From: Alcaligenaceae bacterium
GTDB lineage: Bacteria > Pseudomonadota > Gammaproteobacteria > Burkholderiales > Burkholderiaceae_B
Reading direction: 5' to 3'
Length of the DNA stretch: 64,000 bases
Assembly (NCBI GenBank): GCA_013416395.1
Contig: JACCEP010000004.1
Location: 124,001 to 188,000, forward strand
The notes beneath the pieces are model-generated. The model did not search any database, had not been told where the DNA came from, and saw nothing but the letters and a program-made list of their open reading frames with translations. Shown here piece by piece: positions 25,631 to 34,847 of the stretch (its first letter is position 1; every line of letters begins with the position of its first letter). Made by a program: the position numbers and the translations under genes.

Positions 25631-27545
25631 TGTTGTCGTTCTCTTTGACGTGCTGAAACTGCATCAGATAAAGGGCGGCGGTGCGTCGTGCGGTGTTGAC
25701 GATGGCGCGTTCGGCATCGCCAGAGTCATCGCATTCAAGCGCAATGCTTACAGCAGTCAGCCAGCGCGTCAGGTGATGCTCATCGTTGTGTCCGTGGTAT
25801 TCAAGAAAGCGGAAGGCGTCGGGTGGCAGTGACAGGCTGGTTTTTAACAGAGGCAACAGCGCCGGCACGATACGTTGGCCAGTACCCTCAATAATGTAAA
25901 TAGCCCCCAGCAGCCCTATGGGGTCGGGGTTTGCAGCCATGGCGTGCAGGTAGGCATTAAGCGCCTCACCGCCGGGGTTGCGGCGCAGATCATCCACACT
26001 GTCGGCGGTTCCTCCGGCCTTTTTGTAATCATCGAACAGTATCTTGAAATCATCCTGCTCTTCACCCGCGTGCAGCGTAATCAGTGCTGCCAGTGGTCCA
26101 TAGGTGTCTGACAGCGATGCAGTGGCTTCGCGCATCCATCGTGTTCCTTCCCGAACCTGGGGAATCCAGCTCTCCATCCAGCTTATGTAGTCATTGGTCT
26201 GAAACCGCCGCTCGCGCAGCGTGTGCACAAGCGGCGTGCGCCACACTCTTGACCGGTAGTCATGCCAGATTGCGGCTAGCTCGGTCAGCAGTGGGCTAAG
26301 GCCTTCGGGGGCGTGTGCGGGATCATGCGGTGGGGCGATGCCCTGGGCATCCAGCGTTTGTTCAGACACCGTCTGGCGAAGGCCCCGCACGGTCGTAGCA
26401 GGTGTGTCAGTCGTGTCGGCTTCCACTTCCAGCAACATATAGGCCGTGGTAAACCGCCCTGATTCAGGCACATAGCAAAGTATCTGTTCGCCGGGCGTGA
26501 GTGTGCGGGTTTCCAGAAACTCAGCCAGCATAACCATAATCGAGGCCGCACCCGTATTGCCGCGCCATGCCAGGTTACTGAACCAATACTCTTTGGGAAT
26601 AGCAAGCCCGGCCTTGCCCATGAGGTCTTCAACAACGGGTATGAACTTCTCGGACGAGTAGTGACACAGAAAATGGCGAATGCGGGTGGGGTCTACCCAT
26701 TTGTCTCGTACCAGCTGCACATACTCATGGATGCCGATGTCAAACAGATGCGGCAGCAGGCGGATGTCTTGACGTAGCGCGAGTGCCCCGTCGGCTTCGG
26801 CGTCTTTCCATGAGGGGTAGTCAAGATGACTGCGCGCGCGATCCTCGGTAAGGCCCAACTGCATGCAGACCGGGTAGTCGCCTGAAAATGACTTTTGGTG
26901 CACCCATTTAAGGCGCAGCCTAAGGCCGTTGGCGGTGCGGCCAGGCGTGTCGGCGTTGCCCAGCAATACAGCGCCAGCGCCATCGGACAGCATCCAGCGC
27001 AAAAAATGCGAGTCAAAATCGGCATCATAGTCGCGCGCGGTAAAGCGTGACTGCCGAAACATACGCGACGGCATCTCGCTGGCCACGGCCAGGCCAGCCT
27101 GGTGGCCGCCAAGCTCAATGCCTTGTGCAACCGCTTGAATAGCGCCGACGCCAGCCGCGCATATGCCGTGCACCGATACCGTTTCCAGCGGCGGCGCTGC
27201 CAGCTCGCCCTGAATCATATTGGCAAAGCCGGGCATGAGCGCATCGCCGCCCGAAGATCCGCTGGCCAGCATGCCTATATGGTCAAGACTTAGCTCGGCC
27301 TTTTTCAGGCAGGCCCTGATGGCTTCTGCAGCCATCCCTGCGTTTGAAGTTGTCGGGTTACCTTCTGTGTCGATGGCGTAGTAGCGCTGCTGTATGCCGT
27401 TCTCTGACAATATGCGCTGCTTGATACGGCGTGACATGCGGTTGAGCGGCGCAATGAACGCGTCCATGTGCTCATTGTCGACGGGGTCACCCGGCATGAA
27501 ATAAGCGGCGTTTTTCAGATAGACACGGTCAAAGGCGATAGGCAT
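25614..27545 (-). CDS. KAS III-like ketosynthase fused to haem-oxygenase-like di-iron domain
   Basis: A 643-residue two-domain enzyme. Residues 1 to about 375 form a beta-ketoacyl-ACP synthase III-like thiolase fold with an apparent Cys-His-Asn triad: Cys129 (SVHGICAAGVGA), His295 (HFLCHYSSEKF) and Asn330 (AWRGNTGAAS). From about 430 a helical domain follows that fits the iron-containing redox enzyme (HDO) family, with possible metal ligands in LHAGEEQDD, YIIEGTGQR and LEYHGHNDEHHL. This pairing suggests acyl-chain condensation followed by oxidation. The gene sits 12 nt after the fatty acid desaturase gene and overlaps the unknown gene downstream. Product is unknown. Confidence 0.88.
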   Translation of the reverse strand: MPIAFDRVYLKNAAYFMPGDPVDNEHMDAFIAPLNRMSRRIKQRILSENGIQQRYYAIDTEGNPTTSNAGMAAEAIRACLKKAELSLDHIGMLASGSSGGDALMPGFANMIQGELAAPPLETVSVHGICAAGVGAIQAVAQGIELGGHQAGLAVASEMPSRMFRQSRFTARDYDADFDSHFLRWMLSDGAGAVLLGNADTPGRTANGLRLRLKWVHQKSFSGDYPVCMQLGLTEDRARSHLDYPSWKDAEADGALALRQDIRLLPHLFDIGIHEYVQLVRDKWVDPTRIRHFLCHYSSEKFIPVVEDLMGKAGLAIPKEYWFSNLAWRGNTGAASIMVMLAEFLETRTLTPGEQILCYVPESGRFTTAYMLLEVEADTTDTPATTVRGLRQTVSEQTLDAQGIAPPHDPAHAPEGLSPLLTELAAIWHDYRSRVWRTPLVHTLRERRFQTNDYISWMESWIPQVREGTRWMREATASLSDTYGPLAALITLHAGEEQDDFKILFDDYKKAGGTADSVDDLRRNPGGEALNAYLHAMAANPDPIGLLGAIYIIEGTGQRIVPALLPLLKTSLSLPPDAFRFLEYHGHNDEHHLTRWLTAVSIALECDDSGDAERAIVNTARRTAALYLMQFQHVKENDNNATNP

Positions 27546-27557
27546 AGGCGAGGCTTT

Positions 27558-28523
27558 TCAGGAAGATCGAAATGAGGTGGAGGCCTCTTCGTTGCGCTGA
27601 GGCGCAGGCGAAGGGATGAGGGGCACACTGCGGTATTGTCTGCTGAGTGACCCCATGATGAACACGCGGGCCATATAGGGCAAAAGCCCCGGCTCGTTCA
27701 ACTGGGGCGCTACACGCTGGCGATAGTATTGCCAGTGCAGGCCGGTCAGTGCAGACCAGTGTGCCCGCGAATGCTGATGATGGGCCGTGTGCAGGCCAAT
27801 ATTGAACAGCAGGGGGTTTACCAGCCCTTCAAAATTGCGGGCGTAATTGAGCATGGGCTGACCGCGCCGGCTTTGGGGCGAGCCGTCAGCGTGGGCGTGT
27901 TGCAGATAATTGGTAACCAGCAGCCAGTGCAGGCCATGCAGTTGCGGGATAATCACGTACAACAGGCCTTTTTGCACATCAATGGCCAGCACGGTGGCCC
28001 ATAACCCCAGCCAGGCGCCATACTGCAGCATGCAGTAGCGCCACACGCCAGGGTAATGACGTCGCATGCGCGCTAGCCACGAGAATACCGTCGGATAAAG
28101 CACACGCGCTGCCTGAAAAGGATGTATCAGGTAGCCATAAAGGTGGTTGGTGTCGCCGCCGGCAAATCGATAAGTGCGGGCTACGTCATGCTCACCGTGC
28201 TTGTATCGGTGGTGGTTGGTGCAATGCGTAGGCCAGAACACAAAACTCGGGTGGCCCTGGCACAGGGTGATGTAAAAGTCGGTGATGCGGTTTGCTGTGC
28301 GCCCCTGCCACATACGTAAATGGGTGTGGTTGTGGTGAATGACCCCCACGCCCAGCGTAAGAAACAAGAGCAAGGCATACAAAGGCCACGAAAACCCATG
28401 TAGCCATTGCCAGATGATCAGTGCGGGGAAGGCGGCCAGATAGGCCAGGCTTTGCCAGTCTTGTACGTGCCGCAGACGCACAAATCGCCTGTTACTGCCT
28501 GCCAGAGTGGAAGCCATGGCCAT
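27558..28523 (-). CDS. Membrane fatty acid desaturase family protein
   Basis: A 321-residue integral membrane di-iron desaturase. The three histidine boxes are visible: HHNHTHLRMW (about 85), HCTNHHRYKHGEHD (about 121) and LHTAHHQHSRAHW (about 247). Hydrophobic pairs flank them. It acts on acyl chains at the membrane, using electrons from a ferredoxin-like donor not present here. It starts 2 nt before the stop of the sterol-desaturase-family gene and is followed after 12 nt by the KAS III fusion, so it is in one operon with them. Confidence 0.92.
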   Translation of the reverse strand: MAMASTLAGSNRRFVRLRHVQDWQSLAYLAAFPALIIWQWLHGFSWPLYALLLFLTLGVGVIHHNHTHLRMWQGRTANRITDFYITLCQGHPSFVFWPTHCTNHHRYKHGEHDVARTYRFAGGDTNHLYGYLIHPFQAARVLYPTVFSWLARMRRHYPGVWRYCMLQYGAWLGLWATVLAIDVQKGLLYVIIPQLHGLHWLLVTNYLQHAHADGSPQSRRGQPMLNYARNFEGLVNPLLFNIGLHTAHHQHSRAHWSALTGLHWQYYRQRVAPQLNEPGLLPYMARVFIMGSLSRQYRSVPLIPSPAPQRNEEASTSFRSS

Positions 28524-28525
28524 GA

Positions 28526-29320
28526 TCAGTGCGGCCCTGCTTGTGCGGGTGGTCGGTGTTCAAATGCATCAAGGCGAGGCTGCGCCGCATCAGCCTTGAG
28601 CCGAGTGCCAAACAGTCGATCCATAAACGTAAACTGAAAACCGAAGTTGCCGTTGTAACAGGCATGATGTAAATGATGACGTCGGCTTGCCGCAAACCAG
28701 TGTGAGTACGATACAGCGGGGAAAAAATCGTAGTTTGAATGACCGATGCAGTTAAAGAACAGGCTAAACAGTGGTACAGAAAGCAGCGACCAGAAACTGA
28801 AGTCATGCACCATCATGGGCAGCAAAATAACATTGCCAAGCATTAGCGCTTCGACCGGATGAAAGGCGTAGGTGGAAAAAGGCGTGACAACGATAGTGCG
28901 GTGATGGGGCAAGTGAAAACGCCGTAGCCATTTGGTGTGCAGCAGGCGGTGGTTGACCCAGAAGTGCACGTCATTCCATGCCATCAGGGCCAGTATTTCG
29001 AGCATAATCTGTGTGGCACTGGCATGGGGGGCAAGCGTTGCCCAGCCCAGTTGTATCAAGCCCCACGGAAAAATCATCCCCAGACCAAAGATGAGTATAG
29101 ACACGCCTGACAGGGTAAGTTCGCGCCGCAACTGGCCGGGCCCAAGTGGGCGAGGATCAAGTGGACGCCCCACGCCAAGTGCTGGCAGCACATAATGGGT
29201 AAGTAACCACGTGGTGCAGCCAAACAGAATATAAATGCTGCAAAAAAATGCAAGGCCCCATAACATGACCTCGCCAGCAGACAACGATGTAAATACTTCG
29301 CTCACGCCTATCACGACCAC
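28526..29320 (-). CDS. Sterol desaturase / fatty acid hydroxylase family protein
   Basis: A 264-residue membrane di-iron oxygenase, first gene of the operon. The His motifs are VNHRLLHTKW, RRFHLPHHRTIVV, YAFHPVEA and RRHHLHHACYNGNFGFQF, the usual order in the fatty acid hydroxylase superfamily (PF04116). It could hydroxylate or desaturate an acyl chain. The downstream desaturase starts 2 nt after its stop. A LysR gene on the same strand ends 129 nt before it. Confidence 0.92.
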   Translation of the reverse strand: MVVIGVSEVFTSLSAGEVMLWGLAFFCSIYILFGCTTWLLTHYVLPALGVGRPLDPRPLGPGQLRRELTLSGVSILIFGLGMIFPWGLIQLGWATLAPHASATQIMLEILALMAWNDVHFWVNHRLLHTKWLRRFHLPHHRTIVVTPFSTYAFHPVEALMLGNVILLPMMVHDFSFWSLLSVPLFSLFFNCIGHSNYDFFPAVSYSHWFAASRRHHLHHACYNGNFGFQFTFMDRLFGTRLKADAAQPRLDAFEHRPPAQAGPH

Positions 29321-29449
29321 TTAAGAATCATCACAGATGCTAGCACACGCTGTCTGATTCGTTCACGAGTGGAAGCGTGGACTGTGTGAGGGCTCGTTGC
29401 TTGATGCGCAAGGTGAATATGAAGGCCTTGTTGCATGCCATGAGCCCGC

Positions 29450-30352
29450 TCATTCGTTATTGAACAGACGCCACACCCGCTCCATGGCTCGCGGATCAGA
29501 AGGCTGCATGCCGCGATACAGCCCCAGCTCAAGTCTCACACTCTTAAGACCACCGCCCAGTGTCGCGAGTGTGCCGGCTTTCAGTTCACGCTGCACCAGG
29601 CTTGCAGGCAGCCATGCCATGCCAAGCCCTGCCAGCACCATTTCTTTTATGCCTGCAAGAAAGACGGACTCGTGTACAAGTTCTACATGACAGCGTTGGG
29701 CGAGCGCAGCAACGCATTCCTTGTACATGATGCGGCCCAGAAAACTGTCAGGTGGAAACCCCAGTAATCTCAGTAAGGCGCCCCTGCGTGGCACGTGCAA
29801 GGGCTTGCCATTGGCGGCGAGCGCGCTGACGGGGACGAAGGTTTCTGTTCCCATGGGCAGGCGAATGCTGTTGGGAAACGAAGAGAGCAGCAAGCTGTCT
29901 GGTTCTTCCATGCACAACAACAGGTCGGCATGGCCTTCCATGAAAAGCGTAACGCAGTCATCGCGGTTTTCTGAGCGTACATTGAAATCAATGCGCGGCT
30001 GTTGCTCATCGGCCGTCACCGCCTTGATGAGGGGCGGAAGATGCGTCATGGTTAGCGAGTGCTGGGTAACAAGTAACACGCGTGCGGTGTTCTGGCTCTG
30101 GGCGCGGATTCGACTGCGCAACTGATTCAGATCGTGGAGTAATCGCCGGAACTCACCCATATGTTGCTGCGCGGCAGGAGTAAGCTGCATTGGCGTTACC
30201 CGGCGATCTACCAATTGAACATCGAGCCAGGTTTCAAGCAGCTGTATGCGGCGTGAAAAGGCGGGCTGGGTAATGTTGCGCAGCGCCGCCGCCCTTGAAA
30301 AATTGCCTGCCTCCGCCAGCGTGAGCAGGTCTTCCAGCCAGGCGAGTTTCAT
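29450..30352 (-). CDS. LysR-family transcriptional regulator
   Basis: A 300-residue LysR regulator. The DNA-binding region is MKLAWLEDLLTLAEAGNFSRAAALRNITQPAFSRRIQLLETWLDVQLVDRR. The effector domain follows from about residue 90. It is divergent from the D-cysteine desulfhydrase and GltIJKL-type operon, which it most likely controls. An effect on the lipid operon downstream on the same strand is less likely. Confidence 0.95.
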   Translation of the reverse strand: MKLAWLEDLLTLAEAGNFSRAAALRNITQPAFSRRIQLLETWLDVQLVDRRVTPMQLTPAAQQHMGEFRRLLHDLNQLRSRIRAQSQNTARVLLVTQHSLTMTHLPPLIKAVTADEQQPRIDFNVRSENRDDCVTLFMEGHADLLLCMEEPDSLLLSSFPNSIRLPMGTETFVPVSALAANGKPLHVPRRGALLRLLGFPPDSFLGRIMYKECVAALAQRCHVELVHESVFLAGIKEMVLAGLGMAWLPASLVQRELKAGTLATLGGGLKSVRLELGLYRGMQPSDPRAMERVWRLFNNE

Positions 30353-30464
30353 TGTTGCCTCCAGCGTTATGCAAAAAAAGCATGAGTCTCCAAGAATATA
30401 GTATTAGGCAAAGCGTGTGTGTGTGAGTACGATGAAAAACACTTACCGATCAGGAGTTTGTGCC
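30353..30464. promoter_or_regulatory. Divergent promoter region between LysR and D-cysteine desulfhydrase genes
   Basis: A 112-bp gap with an AGGAG ribosome site (about 30452-30456) 8 nt before the desulfhydrase ATG. It is the expected LysR binding site. No clear consensus box could be assigned by eye. Confidence 0.4.
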
Positions 30465-31463
30465 ATGCAGTTTGCAGCCTTTCCCCGTGTACGTCTGGGC
30501 CATTTTCCTACGCCTTTAGAGCCAATGCCTCGCCTTAGTGCTCATCTTGGCGGCCCTAATCTTTTCATCAAACGTGATGATTGCACTGGCCTCGCCACGG
30601 GTGGCAACAAAACCCGCAAGCTGGAGTTTCTGGTAGCTGAAGCGCTTGCGCAGGGCGCCGATACGCTGATCACACAGGGGGCGGTGCAGTCTAACCATGC
30701 CCGACAAACGGTCGCGGCTGCCGCGTATGTAGGCATGCAGGCCAAAATTCTTCTTGAACAGCGTGTGCCACATGCCACTGATGAATATGAGTGGTCAGGC
30801 AATGTGCTGCTCGACCAACTGCTGGGCGGCGAGATTGTCGCCAAGCTGCCGGCCGGTACAGACATGGCTGCTGAAATGGAAAAGCTGGCGCAAGCCCTGC
30901 GTGATGACGGCAAAAAGCCTTACATCATTCCAGGAGGGGGCTCCAACCCCGTTGGCGCGCTCGGTTATGTAGCCTGTGCGCATGAATTGCTGCAACAAGC
31001 CTATGAGACTGGGTTACGCATGGATCATGTTGTTCATGCTACCGGCAGTACAGGCACGCAGGCTGGCCTGGTTGTAGGCTTTCGTGGCAGCAATAGCGGT
31101 GTGCCGGTTTATGGCGTTAGCGTACGCGCGCCCAAAGACAAACAGGAGGAGAATGTCTGGAAGCTGGTGCGGGCCACGGCAGACTACATGGGGTTACCAG
31201 CCAGTGCAGTAGAGCGGGCCGATGTGGTGGCCAACGCTGATTATGTGGGAGAGGGCTACGGCATACCCACTGAATCCATGATCGAGGCGCTGCGGCTTAC
31301 GGCCCAGCTAGAAGGGATATTGCTTGATCCGGTGTATTCCGGAAAAGGCATGGCGGGTCTGATAGGATTGATCCGTGCAGGGCACTTCAAAAAAGATGAA
31401 AACGTGGTCTTCATACATACCGGCGGTTCCGTTGGTCTGTATGGCTACCGAGAGATTTTCTAA
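30465..31463 (+). CDS. dcyD: D-cysteine desulfhydrase / 1-aminocyclopropane-1-carboxylate deaminase family
   Basis: A 332-residue fold-II PLP enzyme that converts D-cysteine to pyruvate, ammonia and sulfide. The PLP lysine is in [13 protein letters not shown]. Other family strings are [49 protein letters not shown] and [12 protein letters not shown]. The ATG at 30465 with AGGAG upstream is chosen over 30417. It heads an operon with an acidic amino acid ABC importer and a racemase. The gene symbol rests on family similarity; a D-serine or ACC role is possible. Confidence 0.9.
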   Translation: MQFAAFPRVRLGHFPTPLEPMPRLSAHLGGPNLFIKRDDCTGLATGGNKTRKLEFLVAEALAQGADTLITQGAVQSNHARQTVAAAAYVGMQAKILLEQRVPHATDEYEWSGNVLLDQLLGGEIVAKLPAGTDMAAEMEKLAQALRDDGKKPYIIPGGGSNPVGALGYVACAHELLQQAYETGLRMDHVVHATGSTGTQAGLVVGFRGSNSGVPVYGVSVRAPKDKQEENVWKLVRATADYMGLPASAVERADVVANADYVGEGYGIPTESMIEALRLTAQLEGILLDPVYSGKGMAGLIGLIRAGHFKKDENVVFIHTGGSVGLYGYREIF

Positions 31464-31480
31464 AGACAGGAGACAAATTC

Positions 31481-32380
31481 ATGAAAAAATCCACCATTGC
31501 ACTATTTACGACTGTCGCAGTTGTTGCCTCGGCACCCACGTGGGCAGATGGCCGTCTGGAAAAAATAAAGTCGACCGGTGAAATCTCATTAGGGCACCGC
31601 GATTCTTCCATCCCTTTTTCTTACCTGGATGATAACCAGAAGCCCATCGGGTATTCCATGGACATCTGCCATGAAATCGTACAGGCCGTTGAGAAGAAAC
31701 TGGGCATGAAGGACATAAAGGTTAAGCTCGTACCTGTAACCTCGTCCACGCGTATTCCCTTGCTGGCCAATGGCACGGTTGACCTTAACTGTGGCTCTTC
31801 CACCAACACCAAAGAGCGACAGGCCCAGGTGGCATTTGCCCCAACCACGTTTGTGACGGCCACCCGCTTTGTTTCCAAGAAATCTTCTGACCTAAAGAAT
31901 CTTAATGATCTCAAGGGCAAGACGGTAGTCTCGACGGCTGGCACCAGCAATATTCGCTGGGCTACAGATGCCAACGACAAAGAGAAGCTGGGCATGAATA
32001 TTATCCCGGCCAAAGATCACGCCGAAGCCTTGCTAACGGTGAACAGTGGGCGGGCTGCCGCGTTCTTTATGGATGACATCCTGCTGGCCGGGCTGGTTGC
32101 TACCTCACATGACCCTGCGTCGTGGGTAATTAGCAAAGACGCTTATACCGTCGAGCCTTACGCCATCATGGAACCCAAGGGTGACCCAGAGTTCAAGAAG
32201 GTGGTCGACGACACCATCATTGGCATGATGAAAGATGGTCAGCTTGATGCCTTGTACAAAAAGTGGTTTGAGTCGCCTGTACCACCCAAGAACGTCAACC
32301 TTAACTGGCCCATGAGCGAACAGCTCAAGAAGGCGATCGCCAACCCCACTGACTCGCCTGATCCGGAAGTCTATCGCTAG
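31481..32380 (+). CDS. GltI-type aspartate/glutamate ABC transporter substrate-binding protein
   Basis: A 299-residue periplasmic solute-binding protein with a signal peptide (MKKSTIALFTTVAVVASAPTWA). It is close in pattern to E. coli GltI: GHRDSSIPFSYLDDNQKPIGYS, TSSTRIPLLANGTVDLNCGSSTN, MDDILLAGLVATSHDP and KWFESPVPPKNVNLNWPMS. Ligands are expected to be acidic amino acids, with context hinting at D-forms or cystine-like compounds. It lies 17 nt after the desulfhydrase gene. Confidence 0.94.
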   Translation: MKKSTIALFTTVAVVASAPTWADGRLEKIKSTGEISLGHRDSSIPFSYLDDNQKPIGYSMDICHEIVQAVEKKLGMKDIKVKLVPVTSSTRIPLLANGTVDLNCGSSTNTKERQAQVAFAPTTFVTATRFVSKKSSDLKNLNDLKGKTVVSTAGTSNIRWATDANDKEKLGMNIIPAKDHAEALLTVNSGRAAAFFMDDILLAGLVATSHDPASWVISKDAYTVEPYAIMEPKGDPEFKKVVDDTIIGMMKDGQLDALYKKWFESPVPPKNVNLNWPMSEQLKKAIANPTDSPDPEVYR

Positions 32381-32398
32381 CGTGTTGCAGGACCGCGC

Positions 32399-33157
32399 AT
32401 GAACTACAACTGGAACTGGCATGTTTTGCTGGAGGCAGCGCCCGGAGGCGGAACCTATCTTGAAAGCCTCCTGGGCGGGTTGGCCTGGACAATAGGTACG
32501 GCGATTCTGTCGTGGGCTCTGGCATTGAGTATGGGCACGCTGATAGGCGTGGCGCGCACCACGCGTATTGCGTGGCTGCGTGCTGTGGGCACAGCCTACG
32601 TTGAGATATTTCGCAATGTGCCACTGCTGGTACAGATGTTTTTGTGGTATTTCGTCATGCCGGAGCTGGTGCCCCTGGAGTTGGGCAATGCGATCAAGCA
32701 GATCCCGCCTCCCTGGGGCATTTTTATACCTGCCGTGTTGTGCCTGGGCTTTTACACCTCTTCCCGGGTGGCCGAGCAGGTCAGGGCGGGCATAGAGTCT
32801 TTGCCGCCTGGCCAGCGTATGGCGGGCACGGCATTGGGGCTCAAACCATGGGAAGTGTACTGGCACATCTTGCTGCCGACGGCATTCCGCGTCATTTTGC
32901 CGCCGCTGTCGTCCGAGATGCTCAATCTCATTAAGAACACATCTGTGGCCTTTACGATAGGCTTGTTTGAACTGGTAGGGGCGGCCCGTTCCGTGCAAGA
33001 GTTCAGCTTTCAGGTGTTTGAGACGTTCGCCGTGGCGACCTTGTTTTACCTGGTGCTCAATCTTGTTGTCGTGTATGGCATGTCATTGATAGAGCGACGC
33101 CTTGCCGTGCCAGGGTTCATGGGCCCAGCGGTCACAATTACTGCGGGGCCGCCATGA
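32399..33157 (+). CDS. GltJ-type amino acid ABC permease
   Basis: A 252-residue His/Glu/Gln/Arg-opine family permease with about five TM helices. The start resembles GltJ (MNYNWNWHVLLEAAPGG). The EAA-like loop is AGIESLPPGQRMAGTALGLKPWEVYWHILLPTAFR, and the sequence IFRNVPLLVQMFLWYFVMPEL is typical. The stop overlaps the next permease start by 4 nt (ATGA). AGGA lies before the ATG. Confidence 0.94.
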   Translation: MNYNWNWHVLLEAAPGGGTYLESLLGGLAWTIGTAILSWALALSMGTLIGVARTTRIAWLRAVGTAYVEIFRNVPLLVQMFLWYFVMPELVPLELGNAIKQIPPPWGIFIPAVLCLGFYTSSRVAEQVRAGIESLPPGQRMAGTALGLKPWEVYWHILLPTAFRVILPPLSSEMLNLIKNTSVAFTIGLFELVGAARSVQEFSFQVFETFAVATLFYLVLNLVVVYGMSLIERRLAVPGFMGPAVTITAGPP

Positions 33158-33843
33158 GTGAATTTGATTTTGACGTCATACAGCGATCATGGGTGTACCT
33201 GTTTCGCGATGGCATGACCTTTACGTTGAAACTGACCTTCTTGTCGACCATGGGTGGGCTGTTTCTGGGCACCTTATTGGCTTTGTGTCGCGTGGCAGCC
33301 GTCAAGCCGTTTTCCACCCTGGCGGCGGTCTATGTAAACCTGTTGCGCGCACTACCTCTGATCCTGGTGATTTTCTGGTTTTATTTTTTGATGCCGTATA
33401 TAGGTGCCTGGTTGACGGGTGCTGACCGACCTGTTTCTGTGGGTGGCTTTACCTCTGCACTGATCACTTTTACGTTATTTGAGGCTGCCTATTTTTGTGA
33501 AATTATGCGTGCAGGCATACAGTCTGTGCCGCGTGGCCAGGTGGCTGCCGGGTATGCGTTGGGCTTTACCTACTGGCAGGTCATGCTGCACGTCGTGCTT
33601 CCGCAGGCCTTTCGCAATATGACGCCTGTTTTGTTGACGCAGGTTATCGTATTGTTTCAGGACACCTCGCTGGTCTATGTGCTTTCGCTAACCGATTTTT
33701 TGGGTGCTGCCGTGAAGGTGGCGCAGAGAGACGGCAGGCTGATTGAAATGTATATGTTTGTCGCGGTCGTGTATTTTATTATGAGCTATGCGGCATCCTT
33801 GCTGGTGCGCTACCTGCGCCGACGCACCGCCATCGTGACATGA
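33154..33843 (+). CDS. GltK-type amino acid ABC permease
   Basis: A 229-residue permease, the second membrane subunit. The EAA-like loop is AGIQSVPRGQVAAGYALGFTYWQVMLHVVLPQAFRN; NLLRALPLILVIFWFYFLMP is conserved. It should pair with the GltJ-type subunit to form the channel of a heterodimeric importer. Confidence 0.94.
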   Translation: MSEFDFDVIQRSWVYLFRDGMTFTLKLTFLSTMGGLFLGTLLALCRVAAVKPFSTLAAVYVNLLRALPLILVIFWFYFLMPYIGAWLTGADRPVSVGGFTSALITFTLFEAAYFCEIMRAGIQSVPRGQVAAGYALGFTYWQVMLHVVLPQAFRNMTPVLLTQVIVLFQDTSLVYVLSLTDFLGAAVKVAQRDGRLIEMYMFVAVVYFIMSYAASLLVRYLRRRTAIVT

Positions 33844-33867
33844 ACGACCGCTTATGCAGGAGACTAA

Positions 33868-34602
33868 ATGATTGAAATCAAGGATGTCAGCAAGTGGTAT
33901 GGGCACACCCAGGTGCTTGATGGCTGCAGCACCCAGGTCGCCGATGGTGAAGTGGTGGTGGTGTGCGGCCCCTCAGGTTCGGGCAAGTCTACCTTGATCA
34001 AAACCGTTAATGGTTTGGAGCCGTTTCAAAAGGGCGAGATCCTGGTTGACGGCGTGTCGGTGGGCGCAAAAGGCACCAATCTGCCCAAGCTTCGCGCCAG
34101 CATAGGCATGGTGTTTCAAAGCTTTGAACTGTTTCCGCATCTTAGCGTCATGAAAAACCTGTCTATCGCACAGCAGAAGGTGCTGGGGCGCAGTGCTCAG
34201 GAAGCCGGCAGCCGCGCCGAAACACTGCTCGCGCGTGTAGGGCTTGCGGCCCACCGTGACAAATTCCCCGGCCAGCTTTCGGGTGGGCAGCAACAGCGGG
34301 TTGCCATTGCGCGGGCGCTGGCCATGGACCCCGTCGCCATGCTTTTTGATGAGCCCACATCGGCACTTGACCCAGAAATGGTTACCGAGGTGCTCGATGT
34401 AATGGTAGATCTGGCCAGTGAGGGCATGACCATGATGGTGGTGACGCACGAAATGGGCTTTGCCCGCAAAGTGGCTGATCGCGTTATTTTCATGGACGTT
34501 GGAAAAATCGTTGAAGACTGCAGTAAAGACGCGTTTTTCGGGCAACTTGAAGAAAGATCAGAGCGCGCGCAGCTGTTTCTTTCCAAGATACTTCCACACT
34601 AA
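33868..34602 (+). CDS. GltL-type amino acid ABC transporter ATPase
   Basis: A 244-residue ATPase with all motifs: Walker [16 protein letters not shown]-loop [13 protein letters not shown], signature [19 protein letters not shown], Walker [15 protein letters not shown], and the switch histidine in [12 protein letters not shown]. It energises the importer formed with the upstream genes. An imperfect repeat overlaps its 3' end. Confidence 0.95.
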   Translation: MIEIKDVSKWYGHTQVLDGCSTQVADGEVVVVCGPSGSGKSTLIKTVNGLEPFQKGEILVDGVSVGAKGTNLPKLRASIGMVFQSFELFPHLSVMKNLSIAQQKVLGRSAQEAGSRAETLLARVGLAAHRDKFPGQLSGGQQQRVAIARALAMDPVAMLFDEPTSALDPEMVTEVLDVMVDLASEGMTMMVVTHEMGFARKVADRVIFMDVGKIVEDCSKDAFFGQLEERSERAQLFLSKILPH

Positions 34603-34650
34603 GCCGGCTGTCTGCTTTTCACCAGGTTACTTCTCCACCGAGCCTGCAAG
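34573..34650 (+). repeat. Imperfect 39-bp direct repeat at the 3' end of the ATPase gene
   Basis: Two adjacent units of about 39 bp, beginning with CTG at 34573 and 34612, match at about 25 of 39 positions by eye. A partial third copy (CCCAAGATATTTC, about 34697-34709) lies further on. The first unit includes the ATPase stop. Significance is uncertain. Confidence 0.35.
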
Positions 34651-34847
34651 ATGTTTTTTCCTGAATGCAGCCACATTCAGCGTATGGCCCTTTTTCCCAA
34701 GATATTTCTGTAGGGAGTTTGAGCGGCTGTATGAACTTCGGAACATCACCCGTTCAAAGCTGTATGGGCAGTGTGTATTCAAGTGGCAGCCGCGCCGGAA
34801 GGGGCGACGTTTTGTCTAGCACGTGAGCTGATCTTTAGGGAGCGTAA

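Noticed and set aside
34460-34819. A 119-codon frame after the GltL-type gene
   Set aside because: It overlaps the end of the ATPase gene in another frame and its repeated protein pattern follows from the imperfect DNA repeat.
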